Positions 47,248 to 58,222 of a stretch of DNA of 64,000 bases are shown one piece after another; the stretch's first letter is position 1; each line of letters opens with the position of its first letter. The notes under the pieces are model-generated. The model was given only the letters and a program-made list of their open reading frames with translations, was not told where the DNA came from and ran no database searches. Both the position numbers and the translations under genes were made by a program. Source of the DNA: Limnothrix sp. FACHB-406 (GTDB lineage Bacteria > Cyanobacteriota > Cyanobacteriia > CACIAM-69d); contig NZ_JACJSP010000003.1 in assembly GCF_014698235.1 (NCBI RefSeq), forward strand, positions 186,001-250,000. The letters are read 5' to 3'.

Positions 47248-50200
47248 CTAGGATGCACTGACCAAGGCCATCGATCGGGCAGCGAATCCCGCGTTGGAAA
47301 GCGCGTGGGTGACGGCTCCTGGATCGCGCACCCGGAATTGGGGGCCAAACCGCACTAATTCACGGCGGCCATCCTCCCCGCGCACAATGGCAATCACGGG
47401 TGTTTTGGCATCATCCCCCGCCCAATTCAGCAGCAAGGTTCGTAACTGGTGTTGTTGTTCAATGTTGCCGGCCAAATCGGCAGAAATCTCGATTGTTAAC
47501 AGTTGAATTTGGTCAACAGGTTCCGCATCTTCAATGATGAATTGGGGTTGATCATCACGGCGATCGACCTTGCCCCAAATCATCAACTGTCGATCGGGCT
47601 GAATCAGTGGGTGAATTCGCTCATAGGCCCGGGGAAACACAATCGCCTCCGCCTGAGCCGTCAGATCTTCAATTTGCACTATGGCCATTCGATCGCCCTT
47701 TTTGGTCACCACCGGCTTCACGGAATTCAACATCACAATGGCGCTGACCGTTGCCTTGTCATCGGGTCGCTCGCCCAGTTCTGACAGGTTCATGGGAGCC
47801 AACAACCGAGAGGGTTTTTGAATATCCTTCAAGGGATGATCGGAAATATAAAATCCGAGTAATTCCTTCTCCAAATTCAACCGTTCCTGTTTGGGATAAT
47901 CTTCCATCGGTTGCGCTTTGGGAGCCAAATCCAACACATTGTCTGGCGTTTTGGCATGGCTTGCGGATTCCAGTCCCATGGACAAATCAAACAGATTGCC
48001 CTGGCCGCTGGCTCGATCCTTGGCCCGGCTATGGGCCCAGTCGATAATTAACTCCAAATCAGCCATCGATTGACGGCGATTAGCCTGCAAGCAGTCCAAT
48101 GCACCGCACTGCACCAATGCTTCCAAGGCCCGCCGGTTAACCGATCGCAAGTCAATTCGATCGCACAAATCAGCCAAAGATTTAAAGGAACCACCTTCCG
48201 ATCGCGCCTGCAATAAACACTCGATCGCCCCCAATCCCAAGTTCCGAACTGCGCCTAAGCCAAACAGAATTTTGCCCCGTTTTCCTGATGCATCCTTGAG
48301 CGGTGTGAAGTCCACATCCGATCGATTAATATCCGGTGGCTCCACATCAATCCCCAGGCGCAAACAGCTGGCAATATACATTTGCACCTTATCCCGATCG
48401 TCGCTGTTGGAAGTCAGCAACGCCGCCATATATTCAACGGGATAATTGGCTTTCAAATAAGCCGTTTGGTAGGTCACATAGCCATAGGCTGCCGAGTGGG
48501 ATTTGTTAAAGCAATATTCCGCAAACTTCACCATCTGGTCAAACAAACTTTCGGCAATTTTGCTCTTGATGCCATTGCGTGCGGCCCCATCGACAAAAAT
48601 GCTTTGGTGTTTTTCCATTTCCTCCTTTTTCTTTTTCCCCATGGCCCGTCGCAGCAGATCCGCTTCACCCAAGGTATAGCCCCCCAACTCTTGGGCCACC
48701 TTCATGATCTGTTCTTGGAACACCAAAACCCCATAGGTCTCGTTCAAAATGGGTTCCAACATTTCGTGGTCATAGGCGATCGCCTCTCGACCGTGTTTCC
48801 GGTTAATAAACTGTGGAATCAGACCAGCATCAAGGGGGCCTGGTCGATAGAGGGCCAAAATTGAAGAAATATCAGCCAAATTGGACGGTTTCAAATCCCG
48901 CACCACCTGGCGCATTCCGGAAGATTCCAACTGAAAGATCCCTTCCAAATCGCCACTTGCCAGCAGTTTGTAAGCATTGGGATCATCTTCCGGCACACTG
49001 TCAATATCAATGGTTTTGCCACTGGTACGCTCAATGAGGTCAATGGTTTTTTGGATCATCGTTAGGTTTTTCAGACCCAAAAAGTCCATCTTCAGCAATC
49101 CAACGGCCTCAATATCTTCCATGTAATATTGAGTGATCACTGAGCCATCATTGTTCCGTTGCAGCGGCACGATTTCATCCAGGGGATCTGCGGAAATGAC
49201 CACGCCGGCCGCATGAACCCCAAAGGTTTTGTTCGTGCCTTCAATCCGCATCGCCATATCTAGCCAGCGGCGATAGGTCACCCCCGGTAGCGCGCCGGGA
49301 ACCTGCTCATCTTTGTCATATTTTTCCTTAAATTCGGGGGCAGGCGTTTCATTGGAAACCATCACTTTCAACTTGGCCGGCTTGCCCCGCGAAACGGGAA
49401 TCATTTTCGCCATTCGATCGGCTTCCCCGTAGGGAATATCCAACACCCGCGCCACATCCTTCAACACGGCTTTGGAGGTCATCCGGTTGAAGGTAATAAT
49501 TTGCGCTACCCGATCGGTTCCATATTTTTGGGTGACGTAATCAATTACTTGATCTCGTTTTTCAATGCAGAAATCTGTATCCACATCGGGCATGGATTTC
49601 CGTTCTGGGTTCAAGAATCGCTCAAACAGTAAGCCATGGTGTACTGGGTCAATGTTGGTAATGCCGAGGCTATAGGCAACTAGGGAACCGGCAGCGCTGC
49701 CCCGACCGGGACCCACGGGAATATTGTGATCGCGAGCAAATTTGATGTAGTCCCAAACTACGAGGAAATAGGCCGAAAAGCCCATGCGTTGCAACATTTC
49801 CAGTTCGTAGGTTTGGCGTTCCACATATTCAGGATGTCGATCGATCAATTCCTGTCGAGAGGCCAAACCCAAGCGTTGACAAAGGCCTTGCCAAGCCACT
49901 TCTTCCACGTAGGTGTCAGCGGTGTGACCGGGAGGAACCGGAAAGTCGGGAATCCGGGGTTGACCCAAGATGTTGTAATCTTCAATTTTTGCAGACACCT
50001 TGAGGGTGTTATTAATGGCCTCTTGAATCACATCATCGGTGAGGTGATCGCGGAACAGTTGGGCCATTTCTTCGGCCGATTTCAGATATTCCGTGCCGCT
50101 GTAGCGCAGTCGTTTATCTTCTGTAATTAGTTTGCCGGTTTGGATGCAAAGCAATGCGTCGTGGGCTTCCACATCAAAACAGGAAATGAAGTGTGAGTCG

Positions 50201-50814
50201 TTGGTGGCAATCAGTTGAATATCGAATTGGCGGGCTAGCCGAACCAAGGCCACATTTACCACTCGATCTTCCTGGGAGCCGTGGTCTTGCAGTTCTAAAT
50301 AAAAATCATCGGCAAAAATTTCTTTGTACCATTGGGCAACCCGTTCCGCCACGTCAAAACGCCCGGCCAAGATGGCTTGGGGAATTTCGCCCCCTAAGCA
50401 AGCACTGGTGACGATTAGACCTTCGCGATGGGTTTCTAGTAGTTCTTTATTAATACAAGGACGGGCAAAAATGCCTTTTCCGCGCACCCCTTGCAGGTTG
50501 GAAACGGTGGTTAATTTAACGAGATTTTTATAGCCCTGTTTATTTTTCGCCAGGACAACTTGGTGATATTTCGGTAATTTTCGTTTGTCATCAAGGCTGC
50601 CGTTGATGACATACATTTCATTGCCAATGATCGGGCGAATGGGTTTGCCGCGACAAACTTTCAGCAGTTCGATCGCCCCATACATGACTCCGTGATCCGT
50701 CAGGGCGATCGCGGGCATGCCCAATTCCATGGCCCGATCAATCAAGGCGGGCAGTTGACTCGCCCCATCGAGCAGGCTGTAATCGCTGTGGATGTGGAGA
50801 CCAACAAAGGACAT
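47248..50814 (-). CDS. dnaE: DNA polymerase III alpha subunit, continuous and intein-free
   Basis: Replicative polymerase. The 1188-residue protein has an N-terminal PHP domain ([26 protein letters not shown]), the C-family catalytic palm with [16 protein letters not shown], the [19 protein letters not shown] motif, a tandem helix-hairpin-helix region, and an OB domain ([18 protein letters not shown]). Many cyanobacteria split dnaE in two with a split intein at the [12 protein letters not shown] junction. Here that junction is continuous (Cys codon at 48511-48513) and the gene is whole. The length fits intact DnaE. Confidence 0.97.
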   Translation of the reverse strand: MSFVGLHIHSDYSLLDGASQLPALIDRAMELGMPAIALTDHGVMYGAIELLKVCRGKPIRPIIGNEMYVINGSLDDKRKLPKYHQVVLAKNKQGYKNLVKLTTVSNLQGVRGKGIFARPCINKELLETHREGLIVTSACLGGEIPQAILAGRFDVAERVAQWYKEIFADDFYLELQDHGSQEDRVVNVALVRLARQFDIQLIATNDSHFISCFDVEAHDALLCIQTGKLITEDKRLRYSGTEYLKSAEEMAQLFRDHLTDDVIQEAINNTLKVSAKIEDYNILGQPRIPDFPVPPGHTADTYVEEVAWQGLCQRLGLASRQELIDRHPEYVERQTYELEMLQRMGFSAYFLVVWDYIKFARDHNIPVGPGRGSAAGSLVAYSLGITNIDPVHHGLLFERFLNPERKSMPDVDTDFCIEKRDQVIDYVTQKYGTDRVAQIITFNRMTSKAVLKDVARVLDIPYGEADRMAKMIPVSRGKPAKLKVMVSNETPAPEFKEKYDKDEQVPGALPGVTYRRWLDMAMRIEGTNKTFGVHAAGVVISADPLDEIVPLQRNNDGSVITQYYMEDIEAVGLLKMDFLGLKNLTMIQKTIDLIERTSGKTIDIDSVPEDDPNAYKLLASGDLEGIFQLESSGMRQVVRDLKPSNLADISSILALYRPGPLDAGLIPQFINRKHGREAIAYDHEMLEPILNETYGVLVFQEQIMKVAQELGGYTLGEADLLRRAMGKKKKEEMEKHQSIFVDGAARNGIKSKIAESLFDQMVKFAEYCFNKSHSAAYGYVTYQTAYLKANYPVEYMAALLTSNSDDRDKVQMYIASCLRLGIDVEPPDINRSDVDFTPLKDASGKRGKILFGLGAVRNLGLGAIECLLQARSEGGSFKSLADLCDRIDLRSVNRRALEALVQCGALDCLQANRRQSMADLELIIDWAHSRAKDRASGQGNLFDLSMGLESASHAKTPDNVLDLAPKAQPMEDYPKQERLNLEKELLGFYISDHPLKDIQKPSRLLAPMNLSELGERPDDKATVSAIVMLNSVKPVVTKKGDRMAIVQIEDLTAQAEAIVFPRAYERIHPLIQPDRQLMIWGKVDRRDDQPQFIIEDAEPVDQIQLLTIEISADLAGNIEQQHQLRTLLLNWAGDDAKTPVIAIVRGEDGRRELVRFGPQFRVRDPGAVTHALSNAGFAARSMALVSAS

Positions 50815-50900
50815 GGCAGGAGAACTCGATCGAACCGATGGATGATGCGCTCTCCATTGTGGCCTATCGGGTTCCCGGACGCGAGTGCCTGCGGGGTTAA

Positions 50901-51974
50901 TCAGCCGGAACGGGCCAGGCTGCCGCTGCGTTCCACCAAATGCAGGGCGATCGAGCTGAGGGGAAGCACCTGTTTGGCCGCGCCCAGCTCGATCGCCGCT
51001 CGGGGCATTCCAAACACCACGGAACTGGCCTCATCTTGGGCGATCGTCCAGCCGCCCGCTTGGGACAGTTCCAGCAGGCCCTTTGCGCCGTCGTTGCCCA
51101 TGCCCGTCAGTAAAATCCCGATCGCCCGTTTGCCAAAGACCCGAGCCATGGCGCGAAAGGTGGCTGTCACCGAAGGGCAATGGCCATCCACCGGCTCCGT
51201 GCGAAAGGTGACGAACCGCCCTTGCAGATCAAACTCCAATTGGTGACCTTCCGGCGGAAAGTAAATCACGCCCTGCTGCGGGGTTTGGCCCGCTTGGGCA
51301 ATTTGAATCGACAGCGCGCAATTGAGGCTGAGCCAATCCAGCAATCCCCGCAAGAAGCCCGTGCTGATATGTTGCACGCAAACCAGCGGCAGGGGAAAAC
51401 GCGATGGTAATTGGCTCAAAATCTCCCGCAGGGCCTGGGGGCCGCCCGTGGAAGCGCCGATCGCCCCGATCGCCCGTTCGATCGCTGGCCCTTGCACCAG
51501 CACCGACGGCAGCGCGATCGTGGGTGACGGCGAGGGGGATAGCGATCGCCGCAGCTTGAAAACCTTCACCCCCGCCAGCACCCGAATCTTGGCCACTAAC
51601 TGGGCCGCCACTTGAGCATATTGTTCCGGCGAACTTATCACCGGTTTGGGGAACACATCCACCGCACCCGCCTCCAGCAACTCAAACACCGTGCGCCGAT
51701 CGTCTTCGCGAACGGAGTTGCTGATTACCAAAATGGGCCGGGGCGATCGCCCCATCACCTCGCGGGTCAATTCCAGCCCATTCATGCGCGGCATATGCAA
51801 ATCCGTGCAAATCACGTCGGGATAGGTCGTTTCCAGCAGTTCCAACCCCTCCAGCCCCGTGCGGGCCGTGCCCACCACTTGCAGCGCACCGGTACTCTCG
51901 ATCGCCCGCCGCAGGAGCCGGATGGCAATTTCGGAATCTTCAACCAACAGCACTCGGATGGGGGGTGGAGCCAC
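50901..51974 (-). CDS. cheB: CheB-type chemotaxis methylesterase/response regulator
   Basis: Two-domain protein of about 357 residues. The receiver domain ([15 protein letters not shown], phospho-acceptor in [15 protein letters not shown]) is followed by a linker and a CheB catalytic domain with [17 protein letters not shown] (Ser), [11 protein letters not shown] (His) and [17 protein letters not shown] (Asp). It removes methyl or amide groups from chemoreceptors. No cheR, cheA or receptor gene is adjacent. The GTG at 51974 has agggaa upstream; the frame also extends to a TTG at 52019. Confidence 0.9.
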   Translation of the reverse strand: MAPPPIRVLLVEDSEIAIRLLRRAIESTGALQVVGTARTGLEGLELLETTYPDVICTDLHMPRMNGLELTREVMGRSPRPILVISNSVREDDRRTVFELLEAGAVDVFPKPVISSPEQYAQVAAQLVAKIRVLAGVKVFKLRRSLSPSPSPTIALPSVLVQGPAIERAIGAIGASTGGPQALREILSQLPSRFPLPLVCVQHISTGFLRGLLDWLSLNCALSIQIAQAGQTPQQGVIYFPPEGHQLEFDLQGRFVTFRTEPVDGHCPSVTATFRAMARVFGKRAIGILLTGMGNDGAKGLLELSQAGGWTIAQDEASSVVFGMPRAAIELGAAKQVLPLSSIALHLVERSGSLARSG

Positions 51975-52199
51975 TGGTATTCCCTGCCTGAAATTTTGGT
52001 GCTGCAAATCGGGAGGCAATTAATCTTTGTCTGATTTTTTGTCCTATGCCTATTGTCGCAAATTTCTGGGGGTTTGAAGCTAAAACCAGCAAGGATTTAA
52101 TCCATTAGCCGATCCATTAGCCGACCATTTGCTGATTATTTTTTGAGATTCTGATCCTGTTCGAGCCATTGCTTTTTTTAAAGAAAATGATTCTGCTGC

Positions 52200-53183
52200 T
52201 TAGTTTTTTTGGAACAGCAAACAGAGTTCAATCGCCTTAGATTGCAGCGTTTCGATCGGGTCGCTGCCCCGCTTCAGGAGGGTTTCCTGCTCCAAGAGAA
52301 GCTGGAGGCTTTTTTGAAGTGCTTTGAGTCCCATAGGTTGCACTTCTTTCTTAATGAAAAAAAGTCGCTTGGGGTTGCCCAAATCTGCCGCCTTGGCAAT
52401 CACCAAATCATCCCGCTCGCCCCGATCAAGCATCAGCTTCACCCACAGCCACAGCCGAAACTGGGTGACCAGAGAAGCATGAATTCGCAAAGGATTTTCA
52501 TTCCGCGCGATCAAATCCGCAATCAGCTTCAAAGCTTGGGAAATTTGCCCCAGGGAAATGGCCTTCGCCAGCTCCAAACTGCTTTGGGTGGAAACGGAAA
52601 CGAGGTGGTGAATATCTTCCTTGGCGATCGGGCGATCGCCCACAAATAATTGCAGCTTTTCCAGCTCGCTATAGAGTTGGCGCGTGTTATTGCCCACCGC
52701 ATTCACCAACAATTCCGCCGCTTCGGGTTTAATTTTCACTTTCATCGCTTGGGCGGCCCGTTTCACCTGTTGCAACAGCTCCTCCGTTTTCCAGGGAGGA
52801 ATCGGGGAAAATTCCTGAATTTCGGTGTTTTTGGCCTTCTGGAGCAATTTAGTGGACTTGAGGCGGCCATCGGGCTTTTGGCGGGAGGTGAGCAGCAAAA
52901 TGGCATTGTCGGGAATTTGGGGCAGGGTGCGTTCCAGCTCTCGCAACCAATCGTCGGGACAGCGCTGGGCCAAGGCCGTTTCCGCCAGCCACACCAGCCG
53001 ATCGCCCGCACCAAAGGGAGGAGTCACCGCCTGGGCCAGAGCTGCCAGCAGGCCATCCTCGCGATCGGGCGGGATTTTTTCAAAATTAAAGCTTTCCCAA
53101 GCCGCATCCACACGCGATCGCAACGGGTCGATCGCCCGCTGCATCGCAAAATCATCCTCACCCCAAAACCAATAAACCGGCAT
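52200..53183 (-). CDS. holA: DNA polymerase III delta subunit
   Basis: Clamp-loader wrench subunit. The 327-residue protein begins MPVYWFWGEDDFAMQRA, with the degenerate P-loop region of HolA, and has NAILLLTSRQKPDGRLK, then VGNNTRQLYSELEKLQLFV and the C-terminal helical domain (NPLRIHASLVTQFRLWLWV). Length and layout match bacterial HolA. It lies 55 bases downstream of pyrB on the same strand. Confidence 0.9.
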   Translation of the reverse strand: MPVYWFWGEDDFAMQRAIDPLRSRVDAAWESFNFEKIPPDREDGLLAALAQAVTPPFGAGDRLVWLAETALAQRCPDDWLRELERTLPQIPDNAILLLTSRQKPDGRLKSTKLLQKAKNTEIQEFSPIPPWKTEELLQQVKRAAQAMKVKIKPEAAELLVNAVGNNTRQLYSELEKLQLFVGDRPIAKEDIHHLVSVSTQSSLELAKAISLGQISQALKLIADLIARNENPLRIHASLVTQFRLWLWVKLMLDRGERDDLVIAKAADLGNPKRLFFIKKEVQPMGLKALQKSLQLLLEQETLLKRGSDPIETLQSKAIELCLLFQKN

Positions 53184-53241
53184 TTCGTTAAACGGTGGCG
53201 AACTCGCCCTCGGATGCTTGACTGGAGAATGGGCTAATGGG

Positions 53242-54237
53242 TTAGCCTTTGCCGCCCCCGATCAGGTAAAGCAACGCCATGCGCACCGCAATGCCGCTGG
53301 TCACCTGATCCGGAACCAAGCTCAGGGCCGGGTCATCCATCACATCGGAAGCCAACTCTACGCCGCGATTCGTGGGGCCCGGGTGCAACACCCGCACTTG
53401 GGGCTGACAGAGCCGCAGTCGATCGCGCGTAATGCCATAGCGTTGGTGATATTCCCGCAAGCTGGGCAGCAGGTGTTGGCTCATCCGTTCCTGTTGCAAC
53501 CGCAAAGTCATCACAAAGTCCGCATCGGCCAAGGCCGGCTCCAGTTGCCAATGAATTTGGAGGGGCGATCGATCGGCCGTTGGCGGCAAAAATTGGGCAA
53601 ATTCCCGAGGTAGCAGGGTTGGCGGCCCGGCCAAATGCACGGCTGCCCCGGCGGCCGTCAGGCTCCACAGATTCGATCGAGCCACCCGTGAGTGCAAAAT
53701 ATCGCCCACGATCGCCACCTTTTTGCCCCGCAAGTCCCCGATCGACGGTTTTTGGGGATTCAACACCTGGCAGATGGAAAACAGATCCAACAATCCCTGG
53801 GAAGGGTGTTCGTGTTGGCCGTCCCCCGCATTCAGCACACTCACCCCGGACTGCAGCCGATCCATCTCCGCCGCGATCGACTGGGGCACGCCGGCCTGCT
53901 TGTGCCGGATCACCATAATGTCTGTCCCCATGGCCAAATAGGTTTTGGCCGTGTCTAGGATCGTCTCTCCCTTGGTGAGCGAAGAGGATCCCGGCGCAAA
54001 GTTGAGAATATCCGCTGATAGGCGCTTGGCCGCCAGCTCAAAACTGCTGCGGGTGCGGGTCGAGGGTTCAAAAAACAGGTTGGTGACCACTTGCCCCTGA
54101 AGGGTGGGCACTTTTTTGGTGCGACGGGACAACACCTCGCGAAAACTAGCGGCGGTGGTCAACACGGTGTCGTAGTCTTCGCGCGAGAACTCCGCCAACG
54201 ATAAGACGTGGCGGTGCGTCCAGCTTGCAGTGGTCAT
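53242..54237 (-). CDS. pyrB: aspartate carbamoyltransferase catalytic subunit
   Basis: Forms carbamoyl aspartate in pyrimidine synthesis. The 331-residue protein has the carbamoyl-phosphate loop [13 protein letters not shown], the [10 protein letters not shown] loop, the HPSQGLLDL motif and [13 protein letters not shown]. Length is normal. The ATG at 54237 ([14 protein letters not shown]) gives the usual cyanobacterial N-terminus; the frame opens 14 codons earlier. No pyrI is nearby. Confidence 0.95.
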   Translation of the reverse strand: MTTASWTHRHVLSLAEFSREDYDTVLTTAASFREVLSRRTKKVPTLQGQVVTNLFFEPSTRTRSSFELAAKRLSADILNFAPGSSSLTKGETILDTAKTYLAMGTDIMVIRHKQAGVPQSIAAEMDRLQSGVSVLNAGDGQHEHPSQGLLDLFSICQVLNPQKPSIGDLRGKKVAIVGDILHSRVARSNLWSLTAAGAAVHLAGPPTLLPREFAQFLPPTADRSPLQIHWQLEPALADADFVMTLRLQQERMSQHLLPSLREYHQRYGITRDRLRLCQPQVRVLHPGPTNRGVELASDVMDDPALSLVPDQVTSGIAVRMALLYLIGGGKG

Positions 54238-54672
54238 GGGGCGAGGGGAAATGCGGGCCAGCAATCCATTGAAGCGCAAATGCAGCGCAAACGGGTGCGC
54301 TGGTGGAGGGGATTTGACTGGGCGATCGAATCAGGGGCCGATTAATCGTTCACACGGGAACTGGCGCGGCGGTTTGTACGGTGGTTTATTTGCACGGTGG
54401 TTTATACGGATTGGGCGATCGCGCCTTTGAAGAACCGATCAAGCACCCAATCAACACCCAATCAGCACTAGATTTTAAACACCCCATTCAGCCCCCGACC
54501 CAGCGCCACCCCGCCACCGACCAATCAGGGATCTGGCCCCCGTTCAGACTCCATTCAGACCCAATTCAGAAAGCTTTCCAGTTCGGAGACGCTGGCTGGC
54601 CCAAACCGGCAAGATTGAGTCACCTTCTTTTCAGCCCCCCCTTCAGCACTACTCCTCGTTGGAATTTTCGCC
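54238..54672. other. 435-base divergent region between pyrB and the GerMN-like gene
   Basis: Contains short direct repeats: acggtggttta twice near 54377-54404 (preceded by a related ggcggtttg), and attcagac/aattcaga repeats near 54540-54570. Promoters of both genes should lie here. No coding frame is supported. Confidence 0.5.
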
Positions 54673-55209
54673 ATGATGCTCGATCGCCCCAAGTTTTCTC
54701 AGGCTTCGCGACCCGCAACCCCTCGCCGCGCTCCTTTGGCCTTGGCGCTGCTGGCCCTGGCCATGGTTCCGGGGTTGGCGGGCTGTAATTTGACCGGCGA
54801 CCCTTCCGCCCAGGCAGCGGCAATTGATTCGGATCCGCTGCCCGACACGGTTTCGGTGGATCTGTATAAGCCGGACGGTGCTTGCAAAGGCTTGGTGGCC
54901 CAGTCGGTGAAAGTCCCGCGCGATCGGCCCTTGGAAGCGGCCGTGGGGCGGCTGTTGATTGAAGCAACCGGCGACAAACCCGATCCGGCCTTTGACCTGC
55001 GCCACTATCGCATCAGCTTGGACACGGCCAAGCGATCGGTCACCATTGACCTGCGCTTGAATCCCGATGGCCGCCGCAAGTTCCAATCCCTGTCCAGTTG
55101 CGAACAGTTAACCCTGTTTGGCAGCTTGCAGGCGACCCTCACGCGCAATCGACTTTGGCCGGTCGATCGGGTCTATTTCACCGACGGCGATCGCCCCTTG
55201 AGTCTATAA
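54673..55209 (+). CDS. GerMN-like lipoprotein
   Basis: A 178-residue lipoprotein. A signal peptide (ALALLALAMVPGLAGC) ends in a clear LAGC lipobox (Cys38). The mature part, from VSVDLYKPDGACKGLV to RVYFTDGDRPLSL, contains the RYISLD/ SVTIDLRLNPDGRRKFQSLSS-type strands of a GerMN-like domain, with EAAVGRLLIEATG before. Such proteins are annotated as spore germination-like in cyanobacteria, although they do not sporulate; the role is unknown, probably at the envelope. A possible alternative start is the second Met. Confidence 0.8.
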   Translation: MMLDRPKFSQASRPATPRRAPLALALLALAMVPGLAGCNLTGDPSAQAAAIDSDPLPDTVSVDLYKPDGACKGLVAQSVKVPRDRPLEAAVGRLLIEATGDKPDPAFDLRHYRISLDTAKRSVTIDLRLNPDGRRKFQSLSSCEQLTLFGSLQATLTRNRLWPVDRVYFTDGDRPLSL

Positions 55210-55293
55210 GGCAGTGACCAGGCGAGATCGACCCATGGGCAATGATTGGGGCAACGATGGGCAATCATCGGCAACTACGGGCAATCATTCAGC

Positions 55294-56223
55294 TCAATCC
55301 GCCTCCCCCGCATGGTAGGAACTGCGCACCAAGGGCCCCGATCGCACCTGGGTAAATCCCAGCTCGCGGGCCAGCGCTCCCAGGTGGTCAAACTCTGCCG
55401 GTGTCCAATATTTCTGGACGGGTAAATGGTCTAGGGACGGGCGTAGGTATTGGCCCAAGGTCAGCCGATCGCAATTCACCGATCGCAAATCTTCCAGGGC
55501 TTGCAAAATTTCCGCTTCCGTTTCCCCATGACCCAACATCAGCCCGGACTTGGTGGGAATGGTGGGATCCAGTTCTTTCACCCAGCGCAACACATCCAGC
55601 GATCGGTGATATTTAGCGCCGCGCCGCACGGGCCCTTGCAGCCGCTCCACCGTTTCCAGGTTGTGGTTATAGCAAGCGGGCCGCAGGGCCGCCACCGCTT
55701 CCACCCGCGATCGCTGCTTAGCCTGGGGGTCGGGCTGGCCGCCCCAAAAATCCGGGGTCAACACTTCAATTTCCGTGCCAGGGGATTGCGATCGAATGGC
55801 GGCGATCGTCTGTGCAAACACATTCACCCCCCCATCGGGCAAATCATCCCGCGCCACCGAAGTCAGCACCACATAGCGCAACCCCAACAGCGCCACCGAT
55901 TCCGCCACCTTGCGGGGTTCTTTCGGGTCGATCGGCATTGGCGCATGGCCCTTGTCCACCTGGCAAAAGCCGCACGATCGGGTACAAACGGGCCCCATCA
56001 ACAAAAATGTGGCGGTTCGATTGGCATAGCACTCGCCGCGATTGGGGCAACGGCCCTCCTCGCAAATAGTGTGAATTTGCCGCTGCTTGATGATGCGCTG
56101 AACTTCGGCTAACTCACTGGCCCGGCCCAAGCGTGGTTTCAGCCAGGTGGGCAACCCTTCGGGCACAGCGGAACTGGGGGCACTAGCGGCACTGGAAGAA
56201 GAGGACGGCGACACAGGCGGCAA
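55294..56223 (-). CDS. lipA: lipoyl synthase
   Basis: Radical SAM enzyme inserting two sulfurs into octanoyl groups to make lipoate. The auxiliary cluster motif [12 protein letters not shown], the radical SAM motif [25 protein letters not shown], a TPDFWGG-type strand, and the C-terminal RSSYHA with the final ligand Ser are all present. Length about 309. The first 25 residues (Ser/Ala/Pro-rich) are not conserved. The start, a TTG at 56223, lacks a clear ribosome binding site and is uncertain. lipB is not in the window. Confidence 0.94.
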   Translation of the reverse strand: MPPVSPSSSSSAASAPSSAVPEGLPTWLKPRLGRASELAEVQRIIKQRQIHTICEEGRCPNRGECYANRTATFLLMGPVCTRSCGFCQVDKGHAPMPIDPKEPRKVAESVALLGLRYVVLTSVARDDLPDGGVNVFAQTIAAIRSQSPGTEIEVLTPDFWGGQPDPQAKQRSRVEAVAALRPACYNHNLETVERLQGPVRRGAKYHRSLDVLRWVKELDPTIPTKSGLMLGHGETEAEILQALEDLRSVNCDRLTLGQYLRPSLDHLPVQKYWTPAEFDHLGALARELGFTQVRSGPLVRSSYHAGEAD

Positions 56224-56312
56224 ATGGATTTTGCAAATGAATTTCCCCTATTGTGGCGTAAGAATTGCGGGGCGATTGTTTGACCGCTGTTTGGGGAAAT
56301 TTTGAGAAGAAA

Positions 56313-56350
56313 TTGGGGGCGCTTGGGGGCGTTTGGGGGCACTTGGGGGA
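56313..56350. repeat. G-rich short tandem repeat
   Basis: Four G5 runs spaced about ten bases apart (ttgggggcgcttgggggcgt and on) on the plus strand. The spacing could allow a G-quadruplex, but loops are long. Confidence 0.6.
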
Positions 56351-56377
56351 AAATTGCAAGGCGCAGTTTGGGGGCGA

Positions 56378-56419
56378 TAGTTGGCTGATTTTGGGAAATA
56401 GTTGGCTGATTTTGGGAAG
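56378..56419. repeat. 21-bp tandem duplication upstream of lipA
   Basis: tagttggctgattttgggaa occurs twice in tandem (period 21, units 56378-56398 and 56399-56419, one base different at the end). Confidence 0.85.
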
Positions 56420-56867
56420 CCGTGCCGGGCGATCGCGCATGGGGGCAAGCTTGGGAAAAGCAGCACTCGCGATCGGGAAACTGATCGCACCAGCGGCGGG
56501 GCTTTTCAAACCTCGGGACGATCGCCATATACTGGAATCGCAGATGCCCAAGGGCCTTGGCTGTCGATCCAGTAACCTGGAAACATCGCTGAACATCCCT
56601 GGCGGACTCAACCCCAGGATTTGCAACGGTCTTCGGGAGTTTTCGGAAAGATTTTTCCAGATATTTCCCCTGGAGACTACCGGAGAGTCCCGATCGCTCG
56701 TATCTTAAGCAGGGGTATCCATTGCCAGCCTGTTTTCGGCCCCGATGGTGGCTGAATGCGGTCTTGAGCGATCGCTTCCTAACTTTTCATGCAGCGCGCC
56801 GCCCCCTTGAAGGGCGATCGCCCCTATCACTCCCGAATCGTCTGCACGCAAGCCTAAGGAGAAAGTC

Positions 56868-57428
56868 GTGGCAACACACAAAATCCTCGTCATCGATGAC
56901 AGCAAAGTGATTCGGCAGCGCGTCAAAGAAATGTTGCCAGCCGGAAACTTTGAGGTTCTCGAAGCCAAAGACGGACTCGAAGGGCTACAGCTCATTCAGC
57001 AAGAACATCCCAACCTGATCATGTTGGATTTCCTGTTGCCCAAAAAGAGCGGCTGGGAAGTCTATCAAGAAATTCAAACCCAACCCCACCTGCAAGCGAT
57101 TCCGCTGCTGGTGATGTCGGGGCGCAAAGAAGAAGTGACCGAAAAAATTTCGGAACCCTTCGAGCGATTTGCCTTCATCGAAAAGCCCTTTGAAAAGAAA
57201 GAGCTAATCGAATCCATCAAAGAAGCAATGCGGATTGCTTCGCGGATTCCAGCCGTGGCCCCGCCGCCCGTGGCTGCACCGGCCGCCGCGCCCGTGGCTG
57301 CGCCGGGTGCTTCCGCCGCTGAAATCCAGGCCCTGGAGCAAAAAGTGGCGACCTTGCAAGCGGAAGTGGATCAACTGAAGAAGCAGTTAACCCAGCTTGT
57401 GACATTCATTAAGCAAAAGTTGCGCTAG
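56868..57428 (+). CDS. CheY-like response regulator with coiled-coil tail
   Basis: A 186-residue protein. The receiver domain (1-122) has KILVIDDSKVIRQRV, the phospho-acceptor Asp54 in LIMLDFLLPKKSG, the switch VMSGRKEE and the conserved Lys in FIEKPFEKKEL. An Ala/Pro linker (about 128-150) follows and then a short coiled coil (AEIQALEQKVATLQAEVDQLKKQL). No DNA-binding domain is present, so output must go through protein contacts; the coiled coil suggests oligomerisation. GTG start with aaggag eight bases upstream. No kinase is adjacent. Confidence 0.9.
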   Translation: MATHKILVIDDSKVIRQRVKEMLPAGNFEVLEAKDGLEGLQLIQQEHPNLIMLDFLLPKKSGWEVYQEIQTQPHLQAIPLLVMSGRKEEVTEKISEPFERFAFIEKPFEKKELIESIKEAMRIASRIPAVAPPPVAAPAAAPVAAPGASAAEIQALEQKVATLQAEVDQLKKQLTQLVTFIKQKLR

Positions 57429-57493
57429 TTCATGCGCCGCCGGCCCGCTGGCATGATCCCGCCGCCGCCTTAGCCCACTTCAAAAGCACCGGT

Positions 57494-58156
57494 ATGAAAC
57501 AGCATCAAAGTTCTGATCTTCAAAGTTCTGATTTTGAGACGGATTTTGGTGCAAACCGTGGCGACCAACCCAACGACGGACAACCAACACCCGATCGCCC
57601 CATAACACCCAGCCAGCAGCACCCATTCTTCGCTTGGCGGGTTTCTCCTTGGCTGACCAGCGCTCTGGTGGTGAGCACGGTGCTGGCGGGCGGTCTGGTT
57701 TGGGTGGCCTCGCCGCCGGCCTGTGCCTGTGGTTCTCCCTTGAAGCCCTCGGTGGGCCATGTGGTGCGGGCCCAGCAGATGTTTTATCAGGAGTATGGGC
57801 GGTTTGCCCGCGACGGCGCAGAACTACAAGCCCGGGTGGGTGCGCTAGTGTCGCCCAAGCTCAATCAGCAGTACCGCATCTACACCAGCGGCAATGCGGA
57901 CACCGCTTGGGTGATGGGTGAGCATCGATCGCCCCCGGAGCTAACGCCGCTACGCTGGACACAGGTGCTGGTGAATAAACCCTTTGCCCGCAATTTGCCC
58001 TCGGATTATCAAATTCAGCTCAAGGTCAATGCTCAGGGGCGATCGAACCCAGCCCTTCAGGTGAGTCATTGCGAGATTCAGCGCCAATGGGTGGGCAATC
58101 CGCCGCTGGAACCCTTGACGTTGATGGAAATGCCGCCCCGTTGCCAAGCCCGCTAG
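57494..58156 (+). CDS. type IV pilin-like G/H family protein
   Basis: A 220-residue protein. About 47 polar residues precede one hydrophobic helix (WLTSALVVSTVLAGGLVWVA). Then a pilin-like globular domain begins with VGHVVRAQQMFYQEYGRFA, the motif seen in cyanobacterial GspG/GspH-like proteins, followed by a RIYTSGNADTAWVMG strand set and two C-terminal Cys (SHCEIQ, PPRCQAR) that may form a disulfide. There is no prepilin peptidase site (G/FTLIE), so it is probably membrane-anchored rather than assembled into a fibre. Follows the CheY-like gene by 65 bases. Confidence 0.78.
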   Translation: MKQHQSSDLQSSDFETDFGANRGDQPNDGQPTPDRPITPSQQHPFFAWRVSPWLTSALVVSTVLAGGLVWVASPPACACGSPLKPSVGHVVRAQQMFYQEYGRFARDGAELQARVGALVSPKLNQQYRIYTSGNADTAWVMGEHRSPPELTPLRWTQVLVNKPFARNLPSDYQIQLKVNAQGRSNPALQVSHCEIQRQWVGNPPLEPLTLMEMPPRCQAR

Positions 58157-58222
58157 GCCCTTAGCCACAAGATTACTCGCCACAAGGCCAGCCAGGGCCC
58201 AAACCCGTCACAAGATTGCACC

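Larger units (their letters stand above)
56224..56867. other. 644-base divergent region between lipA and the CheY-like gene
   Basis: Holds a G-rich repeat (ttgggggcg-type units at about 56313-56350), a 21-bp tandem duplication (56378-56419) and the response regulator's ribosome binding site aaggag near 56856. Open frames translating the repeats (QNQPTIS-like) are artefacts. Otherwise nothing recognised. Confidence 0.5.
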
